Assembly (NCBI RefSeq): GCF_017526105.1
Contig: NZ_CP071839.1
Location: forward strand, 620,001 to 684,000
Reading direction: 5' to 3'
From: Streptomyces cyanogenus
GTDB lineage: Bacteria > Actinomycetota > Actinomycetes > Streptomycetales > Streptomycetaceae
Length of the DNA: 64,000 bases
Shown here: piece after piece, positions 15,925 through 24,644 of the stretch
How the letters are laid out: the number at the start of each line of letters is the position of its first letter
Position numbering within the stretch: position 1 is the stretch's first letter
Program-made: the position numbers and the translations under genes
Notes under the pieces: model-generated
The model's input: only the letters and a program-made list of their open reading frames with translations
Database searches by the model: none
What the model was told of the DNA's origin: nothing

Positions 15925-16288
15925 GGCCCGGGGTGGCCGGGTACCGGGGCGGCCGGTACCGGCGGACACGGCTCCGCCGGCGGCCTGGGGGGGGTGACCG
16001 CCGGCGGAGATGCCGCGCCCGGGGCGGGGGGAGGCCCTGGGCGGTTCAAGGGTCGGATGCCCTGGAATCCGGAACATACACGGGCGAAATCCAGCCGATC
16101 CGAACATCGGCAGCGGCTCCTGCGTCGAGGGGGAACAGCCCTGGTGGGGAGGGAGCGGCAGGCCGGGCCGACCCGGCAGGCACGGCGCACGTCGGCCACC
16201 GGCGGGCAAGGTGTGAGGTCACAGGCATCCCGTCGCGGGGGCGCTGCCGCTGCGCGCCTCACGGCTCCGGACGGAATAAGCTCGGCGG
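15925..16288. other. intergenic region with hairpins
   Basis: 364 bases without a supportable gene. The first 85 bases hold inverted repeats (two CCGGTACC-type blocks at about 15937-15962 and the 12-bp hairpin listed separately). The rest is the upstream region of the YciO-type gene; no clear promoter seen. Confidence 0.4.
15972..16009 (+). terminator. hairpin terminator after the P450
   Basis: Perfect 12-bp stem CTCCGCCGGCGG (15972-15983) with CCGCCGGCGGAG (15998-16009), loop of 14 bases containing a G8 run, 48 bases after the P450 stop. Confidence 0.6.
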
Positions 16289-16909
16289 ATGGCGAAGTAC
16301 TTCGACGTGCACCCCGACAATCCGCAGCCGCGCAGTATCGGCCAGGTCGCCGACGCGGTTCGCTCGGGCGCGCTCATCGCATACCCGACCGACTCCTGTT
16401 ACGCGCTCGGCTGCCGGCTGGGCAGCCGCGACGGCATGGACCGGATCCGCTCCATCCGCCGGCTGGACGACCGGCACCACTTCACGCTGATGTGCCGGGA
16501 CTTCGCGCAGCTCGGCCAGTTCGTCCGGGTGGACAACGACGTGTTCCGGGCCGTGAAGGCCTCGACGCCGGGCAGCTACACGTTCATCCTGCCGGCCACC
16601 CGCGAGGTGCCGCGCATGCTCCAGCACCCGAAGAAGAAGACCGTGGGGGTGCGCATCCCGGACCACGTGGTCACCCAGGCGCTGCTGGAGGAGCTGGGCG
16701 AGCCGCTGGTGTCGAGCACGCTGCTGCTGCCGGACGAGGAGGAGCCGATGACCCAGGGCTGGGAGATCAAGGACCGGCTCGACCACGTGGTGGACGCGGT
16801 GGTCGACTCCGGGGACTGCGGCACCGAGCCGACGACGGTGGTCGACTTCTCCGGCGGGGAGGCCGAGATCGTCCGGCGGGGCGCCGGGGACACCGACCGC
16901 TTCGAGTGA
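16289..16909 (+). CDS. YciO/Sua5/YrdC-family L-threonylcarbamoyladenylate synthase-like protein
   Basis: 206 residues, one YrdC domain. Near the N-terminus ALIAYPTDSCYALGC is the nucleotide/threonine-binding signature, followed by IRSIRRLDDRHHFTLMC and GSYTFILPATREVPR. Length and the LDDRHHFTLMCRD form match the YciO subgroup more than full-length Sua5. Sua5/TsaC make threonylcarbamoyl-AMP for the t6A modification of tRNA; YciO members may have a related but unproven role. The final codons (DRFE, stop) coincide with the first unit of a 37-bp tandem repeat that continues for about 190 bp downstream. Confidence 0.88.
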   Translation: MAKYFDVHPDNPQPRSIGQVADAVRSGALIAYPTDSCYALGCRLGSRDGMDRIRSIRRLDDRHHFTLMCRDFAQLGQFVRVDNDVFRAVKASTPGSYTFILPATREVPRMLQHPKKKTVGVRIPDHVVTQALLEELGEPLVSSTLLLPDEEEPMTQGWEIKDRLDHVVDAVVDSGDCGTEPTTVVDFSGGEAEIVRRGAGDTDRFE

Positions 16910-17098
16910 ACGGGCGGCACCCGGGGACACCGACCGCTCCGAACGACCAGCAGCACACCGGGACACCGGCCGCTCCGGCCGACCAGCAGTACACCAGAAC
17001 AACCAGCCGCTCCGACCGAACAAGCAGCACCCCAAACCACCAGCCGCTCCGGCCCGACAAGCAGCACCCCGGACCGCCGGCCGCTCCGGGTGACCAGG
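16897..17098 (+). repeat. 36-37 bp tandem repeat, about 5.5 units
   Basis: Units begin at 16897, 16970 after 16934, then 17007, 17044 and 17081 (partial), each starting CCGCTCCG or CCGCTTCG and carrying a degenerate GACCAGCAGCACACCGGGAC-like body. Spacings are 37, 36, 37, 37 and 37. The first unit overlaps the last codons of the YciO-type gene. The period is not a multiple of three in most units, so the array is not coding. Confidence 0.85.
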
Positions 17099-17209
17099 CG
17101 GGACGCCGGATGCGACCGCCCGCGCGGCGCGTGGCAGCATGGCCGTAGCCGCGGCGCCGGGCCGGTATCCGCCGCCCGCCGCCCACCCCCGAGAGAGGGT
17201 CTTCTCACG

Positions 17210-17965
17210 ATGACCGATGTCCAGGCGAGCGCCGTCGACATCCCCACCGAGGACGGCGTCGCCGACGCCTACCTCACGCACCCGGCGGACGGCCGCCCCC
17301 GCCCGGCCGTCCTCCTCTACCAGGACGCCTTCGGCCTGCGCCCGCACCTGCGCGCGATGGCCGACCGGCTCGCGGGCGCCGGCTACACGGTGCTGGTGCC
17401 GAACGTGTTCTACCGCCACGGCCGGGCGCCGGTCGTGGAGCTGCCCGAGTTCATCGACCCGGACGCCGACCCGACCATCTGGAAGCGGATCGGCCCGATC
17501 CTGGCCGCGCTGACCCCGGACCTGGTCAAGCGGGACTCCGACGCCTATCTGCGGTGGCTGGCCGACAGCCCGCTCGCGGCCGACGGCCCGGTGGCGCTGA
17601 CCGGCTACTGCATGGGCGCCCGGCTCGCACTGTGGACCGCGGGCGCCCACCCGCACCGGGTCGCGGCGGCGGCCGGGTTCCACGGCGGGGGCCTGGTCAC
17701 CGACGACCTGGACAGCCCTCACCTGGAGGCCCCCAACATCACCGCTGAGCTTTACTTCGGGCACGCCGACCAGGACCCGTCGCTGCCCCCGGAGCAGATC
17801 GCGCGCTTCGAGGACGCCCTGGCCTCCGCGGGCGTACGGCACACGTGCGAGGTCTATCCCGGCGCCCCGCACGGCTACACCCAGGCGGACACCCCGGCCT
17901 ACCAGCCGGAGGCCGACGAGCGGCACTGGGCCGCGCTGCTCGGCCTGCTCAAGCGCACCTTCTGA
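17210..17965 (+). CDS. dienelactone hydrolase-family protein
   Basis: 251 residues, alpha/beta hydrolase fold. The triad is Cys134 (GYCMGA), Asp187 (FGHADQD) and His221 (APHGYTQ), the Cys nucleophile being diagnostic of dienelactone hydrolases. The reference enzyme opens dienelactone in chlorocatechol breakdown; genomic paralogues such as this usually act on other lactones or esters. No aromatic-degradation genes are nearby. ATG preceded by GAGAGAGGG. Ends at a strong hairpin. Confidence 0.88.
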   Translation: MTDVQASAVDIPTEDGVADAYLTHPADGRPRPAVLLYQDAFGLRPHLRAMADRLAGAGYTVLVPNVFYRHGRAPVVELPEFIDPDADPTIWKRIGPILAALTPDLVKRDSDAYLRWLADSPLAADGPVALTGYCMGARLALWTAGAHPHRVAAAAGFHGGGLVTDDLDSPHLEAPNITAELYFGHADQDPSLPPEQIARFEDALASAGVRHTCEVYPGAPHGYTQADTPAYQPEADERHWAALLGLLKRTF

Positions 17966-17976
17966 CGGCGGGCCGC

Positions 17977-18000
17977 GGCGCCCGCCGGCCGGCGGGCGCC
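17977..18000 (+). terminator. perfect 24-bp palindrome after the dienelactone hydrolase
   Basis: The left arm GGCGCCCGCCGG (17977-17988) is followed without spacer by its exact complement, 11 bases after the stop codon. Folds as a 10-bp stem with a tight loop. Confidence 0.65.
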
Positions 18001-18071
18001 GTCCGGTGCCGTCCCGACCTTCCCGGCTCCCCGATTCCGCCTCCCCCTCCTTGTCGTTGATATTTCCTGTC

Positions 18072-18086
18072 CATGTCATTGACATG
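18072..18086. promoter_or_regulatory. 15-bp palindrome overlapping a -35 element
   Basis: CATGTCA-T-TGACATG, a perfect inverted repeat. It contains TTGACA (18079-18084), a consensus -35; TGAATC at 18102-18107 (17-base spacing) is a possible -10. Likely promoter of the GH64 glucanase. Confidence 0.5.
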
Positions 18087-18107
18087 AACTCGCCCCGGCA
18101 GTGAATC

Positions 18108-18121
18108 TGAGAGCGCTCTCA
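18108..18121. promoter_or_regulatory. LacI-family operator of the glucanase gene
   Basis: TGAGAGCGCTCTCA, a perfect 14-bp palindrome with the central GC typical of LacI-family sites. It differs by one symmetric base from the CebR operator TGGGAGCGCTCCCA of Streptomyces cellulose regulation. It covers the predicted transcription start, the position for repression until a glucan fragment is present. Confidence 0.75.
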
Positions 18122-18172
18122 AACAGGTACGGACCAATTCCGTACGACCCCGACCCCACACGGAGGTGGAGA

Positions 18173-19372
18173 GTGCCTCACACGCTCACCCGCCGCGCGC
18201 TGCCCCTGACCGCCGCCACGGCGCTGCTCGGGGGGCTGCTCGCCCTCGGCGCGCCGGACCACGCCGAAGCCGCGGTCCCGGACACCATCCCCTTGAAGAT
18301 CACCAACAACTCGGGCCGTTCCGAGCCCGTCTACGTCTACGATCTCGGCACCCAGCTGTCCTCGGGACGGCAGGGCTGGGCCGACGCGAACGGCGTCTTC
18401 CACGCCTGGCCGGCGGGCGGGAACCCGCCGACGCCCGCACCGGACGCGGCGATACCCGGGCCGGCCGCCGGCCAGTCCAAGACGATCCGCATCCCCAAGT
18501 TCTCCGGCCGGATCTACTTCTCGTACGGGCAGAAGCTGGACTTCAGACTGACCACCGGCGGACTGGTGCAGCCGGCCGTGCAGAACCCCTCCGACCCCAA
18601 CCGGAACATCCTCTTCAACTGGTCTGAGTACACGCTCAACGACTCGGGCCTGTGGCTCAACAGCACCCAGGTGGACATGTTCTCGGCGCCGTACGCGGTC
18701 GGGGTGCAGCGGTCCGACGGCACGGTGAGCAGCACCGGGCACCTGAAGTCCGGTGGCTGGACCGGCTTCTTCAACGCGCTGCGCGGACAGCCGGGCGGCT
18801 GGGCCGGCCTGATCCAGACCCGCTCCGACGGCACCGTGCTGCGCGCACTGTCCCCGCTGTACGGCGTGGAGACCGGCGCGCTGCCGGCGAACGTGATGGA
18901 CGACTACGTCAACCGGGTCTGGCAGAAGTACGCGACCTCGACGCTGACGGTCACTCCGTTCGCGGACCAGCCGAACACGAAGTACTACGGCCGTGTCTCC
19001 GGGAACGTCATGAACTTCACCAACGCCTCGGGTGCGGTCGTCACCAGCTTCCAGAAGCCCGACGCGGCGAGCATCTTCGGCTGCCACAAGCTGCTGGACG
19101 CGCCCAACGACAACGTCCGCGGGCCCATCTCCCGCACCCTGTGCGCCGGTTTCAACCGGTCGACCCTGCTGGTCAACCCCAACCAGCCGGACACCACGAC
19201 GGCGAACTTCTACCAGGACACGGTGACCAACCACTACGCGCGCAAGATCCACGCGCAGATGGCCGACGGGAAGGCGTACGCGTTCGCCTTCGACGACGTC
19301 GGCAACCAGGAGTCCCTGGTGCACGACGGCAGCCCGCAGCAGGCCTATCTGACGCTGGATCCGCTCAGCTGA
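18173..19372 (+). CDS. secreted beta-1,3-glucanase, glycoside hydrolase family 64
   Basis: 399 residues. Tat/Sec-like signal peptide about 1-34 (TRRALPLTAATALLGG...HAEA). The rest is a GH64 domain: LKITNNSG and VYVYDLGTQ begin the thaumatin-like barrel, WSEYTLND provides Glu152 and STQVDMFSAP Asp168. Their spacing of 16 residues equals that of the catalytic pair of laminaripentaose-producing GH64 enzymes. It cuts fungal or algal beta-1,3-glucan. GTG start with GGAGGTGGA just upstream. Controlled by the LacI-type operator described above; no uptake genes follow. Confidence 0.92.
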   Translation: MPHTLTRRALPLTAATALLGGLLALGAPDHAEAAVPDTIPLKITNNSGRSEPVYVYDLGTQLSSGRQGWADANGVFHAWPAGGNPPTPAPDAAIPGPAAGQSKTIRIPKFSGRIYFSYGQKLDFRLTTGGLVQPAVQNPSDPNRNILFNWSEYTLNDSGLWLNSTQVDMFSAPYAVGVQRSDGTVSSTGHLKSGGWTGFFNALRGQPGGWAGLIQTRSDGTVLRALSPLYGVETGALPANVMDDYVNRVWQKYATSTLTVTPFADQPNTKYYGRVSGNVMNFTNASGAVVTSFQKPDAASIFGCHKLLDAPNDNVRGPISRTLCAGFNRSTLLVNPNQPDTTTANFYQDTVTNHYARKIHAQMADGKAYAFAFDDVGNQESLVHDGSPQQAYLTLDPLS

Positions 19373-19379
19373 CACGGCA

Positions 19380-19414
19380 CGGTCCCGCGCCCCGGGGAAC
19401 GGGGCGCGGGACCG
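19380..19414. terminator. bidirectional terminator, glucanase / metalloprotease
   Basis: Perfect 15-bp stem CGGTCCCGCGCCCCG (19380-19394) with CGGGGCGCGGGACCG (19400-19414), 5-base loop, in the 58-bp gap between convergent genes. Confidence 0.85.
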
Positions 19415-19430
19415 CGGTGTCAGCAGGTGC

Positions 19431-21833
19431 TCAGCCGGTCGTCAGGGCCGTGTCGTCCACGACGAAGCTGGTCTGCAGCGAGGAGTCCTCCACGCCGTTG
19501 AACTTCAGCGTCACCGTCGAGCCCGCCAGCGAGGACAGGTCGAGGGTCTTCTGGCTGTAGCCGGAGGCCGCGTTGAGGTTCGAGTAGGTGGCGAGGGTCT
19601 TCGAACCGGCGGTCACCGTCAGCTTGTCGTACTGGGTGCTGGTGGTGGTCTCGGCGGTGTCGATGTGCAGGTAGAAGGTCAGGGTCGCCTTGCAGCCCGC
19701 GGGGATCGTCACCGACTGCGACAGCGTGTCGGTGTGCGACGAGCCGTACCCGTCCAGCCAGGCCTTGTACGAGCCGCTGTGGGCCGCCTCGCCGCTGTCG
19801 GTCGTGATGACGCCGCTGGTCGCGGTCCAGCCGGTGGTGCCGGACTCGAAGCCGGGGTTGCTCAGCAGCTGAGTGGAGGTGCAGCCGCCGCCGGTCGCGC
19901 TGACCGTCCAGCCGAAGGTGGCGGTGCCGGTCGCTCCCGTGGGGTCCTTCACCGTGACGGTGGTGCTGGAGGTGCCCGCCGTGGTGGGCGTGCCGGTGAT
20001 CAGACCGGTCGAGCTGTTGATCGACAGGCCGGCGGGCAGGCCCGAGGCGCTGTAGGTCAGGGCGCCGCTGTTGGTGCTGCTCGCCTGGATCTGCAGGCTC
20101 ACGGCGGTGCCGACGGTGGACGACTGGCTGCCCGGGTTGGTGACCGTCACCCCGCTGCTCGGCGGGTTGATGTGGCCGCCGACGTTGATGCCGGCGAAGG
20201 CGTTGCCCACTCCGGCGTACTGCGTGGAGTTGGTGCCGTACAGCGCGGCCGCGGCGTTGAGGGCGGCGGTGCGGGCCCCGGCGTAGTCGGTGCTGGACGT
20301 CATGTACGACGTCAGCGCCTTGTACCAGATCTTCAGGGCGGCGTCGCGGCCGATGCCGGTGACGGCGACGCCGTCGGAGGTCGGGCTGTTGTAGGTCACG
20401 CCGTTGACGACCTTGGTGCCGCTGCCCTCGGACAGCAGGTAGAACATGTGGTTCGCGGGGCCCGAGGAGTAGTGCACGTCCAGGTTGCCGACGCCGGAGT
20501 ACCAGCTGTCCGCCGAACCGCCGTCCTTGCTCGGCTTGTCCATGTACCGCAGCGGCGAGCCGTCGCCGTTGATGTCGATCTTCTCGCCGATGAGGTAGTC
20601 GCCGACGTCCTTGGAGTTGTTCGCGTAGAACTCCACGCCGGTGCCGAAGATGTCGGAGGTCGCCTCGTTCAGGCCGCCCGACTCACCGCTGTACTCCAGG
20701 CCGGCGGTGTTGGAGGTGACGCCGTGGCTCATCTCGTGGCCGGCGACGTCCAGCGAGGTCAGGGCGTGGGTGTTGCCCGAGCCGTCGCCGTAGGTCATGC
20801 AGAAGCAGCTGTCGTCCCAGAAGGCGTTGACGTAGCCGCTGCTGTAGTGGACGCGGCTGTAGGCGGCGACGCCGTCGTTGCGGATGCCGCTGCGGCCGAA
20901 GGTGTTCTTGTAGAAGTCCCAGGTCTCCTGCGCGCCGTAGGCGGCGTCGGCGCCCGCGGTCTGGGTGTTGGAGCCGGTCCCGTCGCCCCAGACGTCGTCC
21001 GCGTCGGTCATCAGGGTGCCGGTGCCGGAGGTGCCCTTGTTGAGGTTGTACGTCTTGTGACCACCGCGCGTGGTGTCGTACAGCTGGTACGTCGAGCCCG
21101 ACAGCGTGGTGTTCAGGGTCACGGTGCCGCTGTACTGGGTGTTGCCGGTGCCGGTCTTGACCGCCTGGTACCGGTACAGCTCCTTGCCCGTGGTGGCGTC
21201 GGTGACGACGTGCAACTGGCTGGGCGTGCCGTCGTCCTGGAAGCCGCCGACCACCGTCTCCCAGGCGAGCTTCGGGGTGCCGTCGCCGGCCCAGATCACC
21301 TTGCGGGCGCTGTCGGTGGTGGGCCTCTCGGCGCGCAGGGCCTTCGCGGCCTTCAGGGCCTTGGTCGCGGCGGCGGCCTTGCTGACGGTCGCGGTGGTGG
21401 AACGCACCTTGATCGTGCGCTTGTTGTTGAAGGTGGTGCTCACGGTCCCCTTGGCCTGCGAGGCGGGCGGGGTGTGCACCACGAGGTCGCCGCCGAGGAC
21501 GGGCAGCCCGGCGTAGGTGCGCTCGTACCGGGTGTGCAGGGTGCCGTCGTTGTCCTTGACGACGTCCTTGACGACCAGCTTCTCCTGCGTGCCCAGGCCG
21601 AGGCTGCGGGCGGTCGTGGCGGTGTGCTGCCGGGCGCTCCTGATCAGCGCCTGGTGCTGGGCCGGGCTGAGCTTGGCCTCCAGGCCGCCGGTGCGCAGCG
21701 GGCCGGGGTGGGCAGCGGCCGGGGCGGCGGTCGCCGGAACGGCCTGGAGGCCGACGGCGAGGAAGGCCGCGGTGGAGACCAGGGCGGCTCCGACCATGGC
21801 TCTCTTGCGGGGAAGGGGTCTGTGGGGTGTCAC
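19431..21833 (-). CDS. secreted M4 (thermolysin-family) zinc metalloprotease with C-terminal accessory domains
   Basis: 800 residues. Signal peptide about 1-36, FTP/PepSY-type propeptide to about 215, then the M4 catalytic domain: zinc motif HEMSH with His366 and His370, third ligand Glu in GGLNEATSDIFG, and the catalytic His in NLDVHYSSGPANHMF. Beyond about residue 540 come a putative Ig-fold domain (SGALTYSASGLPAGLSINSS) and a jelly-roll/CBM4-like domain beginning LLSNPGFESGTTGW. Exported, self-maturing protease, accessory domains probably bind substrate. GTG start with GGAGGAG 9 bases upstream; an open extension further upstream lacks a ribosome site. Confidence 0.92.
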   Translation of the reverse strand: MTPHRPLPRKRAMVGAALVSTAAFLAVGLQAVPATAAPAAAHPGPLRTGGLEAKLSPAQHQALIRSARQHTATTARSLGLGTQEKLVVKDVVKDNDGTLHTRYERTYAGLPVLGGDLVVHTPPASQAKGTVSTTFNNKRTIKVRSTTATVSKAAAATKALKAAKALRAERPTTDSARKVIWAGDGTPKLAWETVVGGFQDDGTPSQLHVVTDATTGKELYRYQAVKTGTGNTQYSGTVTLNTTLSGSTYQLYDTTRGGHKTYNLNKGTSGTGTLMTDADDVWGDGTGSNTQTAGADAAYGAQETWDFYKNTFGRSGIRNDGVAAYSRVHYSSGYVNAFWDDSCFCMTYGDGSGNTHALTSLDVAGHEMSHGVTSNTAGLEYSGESGGLNEATSDIFGTGVEFYANNSKDVGDYLIGEKIDINGDGSPLRYMDKPSKDGGSADSWYSGVGNLDVHYSSGPANHMFYLLSEGSGTKVVNGVTYNSPTSDGVAVTGIGRDAALKIWYKALTSYMTSSTDYAGARTAALNAAAALYGTNSTQYAGVGNAFAGINVGGHINPPSSGVTVTNPGSQSSTVGTAVSLQIQASSTNSGALTYSASGLPAGLSINSSTGLITGTPTTAGTSSTTVTVKDPTGATGTATFGWTVSATGGGCTSTQLLSNPGFESGTTGWTATSGVITTDSGEAAHSGSYKAWLDGYGSSHTDTLSQSVTIPAGCKATLTFYLHIDTAETTTSTQYDKLTVTAGSKTLATYSNLNAASGYSQKTLDLSSLAGSTVTLKFNGVEDSSLQTSFVVDDTALTTG

Positions 21834-22119
21834 TCGTACTCCTCCTGCTGCAGCCGCGGGTCGGCGGCCGGTGACAGACGGGCAGAGGGGTCTGCTGCCC
21901 GGGTGAGCTGAGCTGTGCGGGACCGTGATCCGTGTTCCTGTGGGGTGGATCAACGTGCGGCGAGAATGACAGCATTGACCGAGTCATGTCACCTTGTGGC
22001 GGGTCAATCGAGGGTTTTCCCTATCGGTCCGACGAGCCGAACGGGGAGGTGGGAGACGGACGTTCGGCATAGGTTGGGCCTTGCTGATCCACGCTTCGGC
22101 GGAAAGAAGGACACGACTC
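21834..22119. promoter_or_regulatory. divergent promoter region, protease / methyltransferase
   Basis: 286 bases. TTGACC (21975-21980) and GGTCAA (22002-22007) form an inverted repeat and offer a -35-like element to each strand. TAGGTT (22070-22075) is a possible -10 for the methyltransferase. No gene seen. Confidence 0.35.
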
Positions 22120-22935
22120 ATGACCGATCCGGCCACGACGCCCGAGCGGGCCGCGCTCCAGAAGATCGACACGTCGGTGCCGCACTCGGCCCGCATCTGG
22201 AACTACTGGCTCGGCGGCAAGGACAACTACCCGGTCGACGAGGAGGCGGGCGACGCGTACACCGCCGTCTTCCCCGGCATCGTCACCATCGCCCGCAGCA
22301 GTCGTGCCTTCCTGCGCCGCAGCATCGGGTACCTCGTCTCGGAGGCGGGCATCCGGCAGTTCCTGGACGTCGGCACCGGCCTGCCGACCGCCGACAACAC
22401 CCACGAGGTGGCCCAGCGGCTCGCCCCGGAGGCACGGATCGTCTACGTCGACAACGACCCGATGGTCCTCGCCCACGCCCGGGCCCTGCTGTACTCCTCC
22501 GCCGAGGGCGCCACCGCCTACGTCGACGCCGACGTGACGGACCCGGACCGCATCCTGGCCGCCGCCGCCAGGACGCTGGACCTCACCCGGCCCACCGCGC
22601 TCATCCTGAGCAACATCCTGGGGCATGTCGCCGACCACGACCAGGCCCGCTCCATCGTGGACCGGCTCATGAGCGCACTGCCTTCGGGGAGTTACCTCTC
22701 CGTCAACGACGGCTCGCTCGGCATCGACCCGGTCTTCGAGCAGGCCCAGGAGGCCTACAACAACAGCGGTGCCGTCCCGTACAACCTGCGCACCGTCGAG
22801 GCGATCACCTCGTTCTTCGACGGCCTCCAGCTCGTCGAACCCGGCGTCGTACCGGTCACCAGGTGGCGCCCGGAGCCCGGTTCGCCCGCCCCGGAGACCG
22901 TCGCCGAGCACGGGGGTCTGGCGAGGAAGCCGTAA
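22120..22935 (+). CDS. SAM-dependent methyltransferase, DUF574 (Methyltransf_19) family
   Basis: 271 residues. PHSARIWNYWLGGKDNYP at the N-terminus is the hallmark of this family, abundant in Streptomyces. FLDVGTGLPTADNTHEVAQ is SAM motif I, RIVYVDNDPMVLAHARALL motif II, LILSNILGHVAD the following strand. Substrates of the family are unknown. ATG with GAAGG 9 bases upstream. Not close to, and not of the type of, the methyltransferase expected for the RiPP locus. Confidence 0.9.
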   Translation: MTDPATTPERAALQKIDTSVPHSARIWNYWLGGKDNYPVDEEAGDAYTAVFPGIVTIARSSRAFLRRSIGYLVSEAGIRQFLDVGTGLPTADNTHEVAQRLAPEARIVYVDNDPMVLAHARALLYSSAEGATAYVDADVTDPDRILAAAARTLDLTRPTALILSNILGHVADHDQARSIVDRLMSALPSGSYLSVNDGSLGIDPVFEQAQEAYNNSGAVPYNLRTVEAITSFFDGLQLVEPGVVPVTRWRPEPGSPAPETVAEHGGLARKP

Positions 22936-23074
22936 CCGCCGCCGGAACAGCGGTGACCACCCGCTCCGGTGCCCGGCACCGCAGTCCAGCGCCGGTGCGG
23001 GATGCCACCGGCGCACGCGTCGGGCGAGAACCCCGCATGCCGCTCCCCACCGGCCCGTTGTTACCGTGCAGCGC

Positions 23075-24577
23075 GTGTCTGACTCCTCACGCGATACCGC
23101 ACAGGGCGCCGGCTGGGGCGCGGCCGAACCCGGCTCCTACAAACGGCTGATGCCCGGCCACGTCGAGAAGCTGTCGTGGCTGGACCCCCGGACCCTGTGG
23201 GCCGCCCGCAACGGCGTGCTGGCGTCCTGGTTCGGGGACCCGACCGGCCGCACCCGCAGCCGCTGGGTGGCCCGGCGCGCGGCGGCAGGCGTGCCCGCCG
23301 ACAAGGTGATCCGGCGGGACGTGCCGGAGCGGTTCTCCTTCATGGTCATCGGGGACACCGGCGAGGGGGACGACTCCCAGTACGCCGTGGTCCCGGGCTT
23401 TCTGAAGGAGAGCCAGGGCACCGACTTCGCGGTGATCGCCAGCGACGTCATCTACCCCGTCGGCGCCGCCGACGACTACGGCGACAGGTTCTTCCGTCCC
23501 TACCGGGACTATCCCGCGCCGATCTACGCCGTTCCGGGCAACCACGACTGGTACGAGGATCTCGGCGCCTTCATGCGCGTGTTCTGCGCCGACACCCCGC
23601 CGCTCGACCCGGAGCCCCGGTCCCGCCCGCTCAGCCCCGCCTGGTGGCGCTCCCTGCTGTGGCACCGGCCGCGCCCCGCCGACGAACAACGGCTCGCGAA
23701 GGCACGGGCGTTGCGGTCGGCGCCGGGGCAGCAGGCCGAACAGCCGGGCCCTTACTGGGCGATCGACGCGGGGCCGGTGCGGATCGTCGGGATCGACACC
23801 GGCCTGCTGGGCACGGTCGACGCCGAACAGGGCGCGTGGCTGCGGGAGGTCTCGAAGGGGCCCCGGCCGAAGATCCTCGTCACCGGGTCCCCGTTGTACG
23901 TCGACGGCGAGCACCACCCCTGCCCCATCGAGGGCGGCGGCACGGTGGACGACATCGTCCGGGCCCCCGAGCATCACTACGTGGCCGCGATCGGCGGCGA
24001 CATCCACAACTACCAGCGCTACCCGGTCGACGTGGACGGGCGCACCGTCCAGTACGTCGTCGCGGGCGGCGGCGGCGCGTTCATGCACGCCACGCACACC
24101 ATTCCGCGGGTGTCGGTGGGCGGCGTCACCGAGCGGGAGTTCCGCTGCTACCCGCTACGCGGCGACTCGCTCGCCTTCTACAGCCGGCTCTACGGCCGCC
24201 GGCTGCGGCTGCGCCGGTTCTTCACCCTGACCGAGGCGGAGGCGACGGCCGTGATCGCCGAACGCCTCGGCATCGAGCCGGCCCGCGCACCCGCCCCCGG
24301 CACCCGGGTCACCCGCCGCGTCCGCCTGGTCGCGGGCCTCCTCGGGACCGGCCGCCGCCCGGACCGTCCCGCCCGGTTCCGGCTGCCCGTGCGGAAGATC
24401 TACACCCAGCTGTTCTCGCCGTCGTCCGCCACCTACAGCCCGCCGTTCTTCAAGTGCTTCCTGCGGCTGGACGTCGGCCCGGACGCGGTCCGGCTGCGCT
24501 GTTTCGCCGCCACCGGCAACCGCGCGCAGGAACTCGATCCGCCGGTCGAGGACGAGGTCGTCATCCCGCTGAAGTGA
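23075..24577 (+). CDS. metallophosphoesterase
   Basis: About 500 residues. Calcineurin-type metal motifs in order: MVIGDTGEGD, PGNHDWYED (GNHD) and AIGGDIHNYQRY (GHxH variant GDIH), with AGGGGAFMHATH close behind. The normal second motif GDxxY is represented by VIASDVIYPVGA. A 150-residue C-terminal extension with basic segments has no recognisable domain. Substrate unknown. The start is uncertain: GTG 23075 or GTG 23066, neither with a good ribosome site. Confidence 0.85.
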   Translation: MSDSSRDTAQGAGWGAAEPGSYKRLMPGHVEKLSWLDPRTLWAARNGVLASWFGDPTGRTRSRWVARRAAAGVPADKVIRRDVPERFSFMVIGDTGEGDDSQYAVVPGFLKESQGTDFAVIASDVIYPVGAADDYGDRFFRPYRDYPAPIYAVPGNHDWYEDLGAFMRVFCADTPPLDPEPRSRPLSPAWWRSLLWHRPRPADEQRLAKARALRSAPGQQAEQPGPYWAIDAGPVRIVGIDTGLLGTVDAEQGAWLREVSKGPRPKILVTGSPLYVDGEHHPCPIEGGGTVDDIVRAPEHHYVAAIGGDIHNYQRYPVDVDGRTVQYVVAGGGGAFMHATHTIPRVSVGGVTEREFRCYPLRGDSLAFYSRLYGRRLRLRRFFTLTEAEATAVIAERLGIEPARAPAPGTRVTRRVRLVAGLLGTGRRPDRPARFRLPVRKIYTQLFSPSSATYSPPFFKCFLRLDVGPDAVRLRCFAATGNRAQELDPPVEDEVVIPLK

Positions 24578-24644
24578 TCACACGGTTGTCACACTCGGCT
24601 GCGAGAATCGGGGCGGAGCCGACGTACGACCGCTGGAGGAGCCC

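Noticed and set aside
16897..17098. CRISPR-like array
   Set aside because: Units are contiguous and degenerate with no unique spacers and no cas genes.
19665..21911. Long plus-strand frame antisense to the metalloprotease
   Set aside because: No family motif, Val/Gly/Ala-rich shadow of a clear M4 protease.
22120..22935. Methyltransferase as the missing RiPP tailoring enzyme
   Set aside because: It belongs to the DUF574 family, is 15 kb away, and is not PIMT-like.
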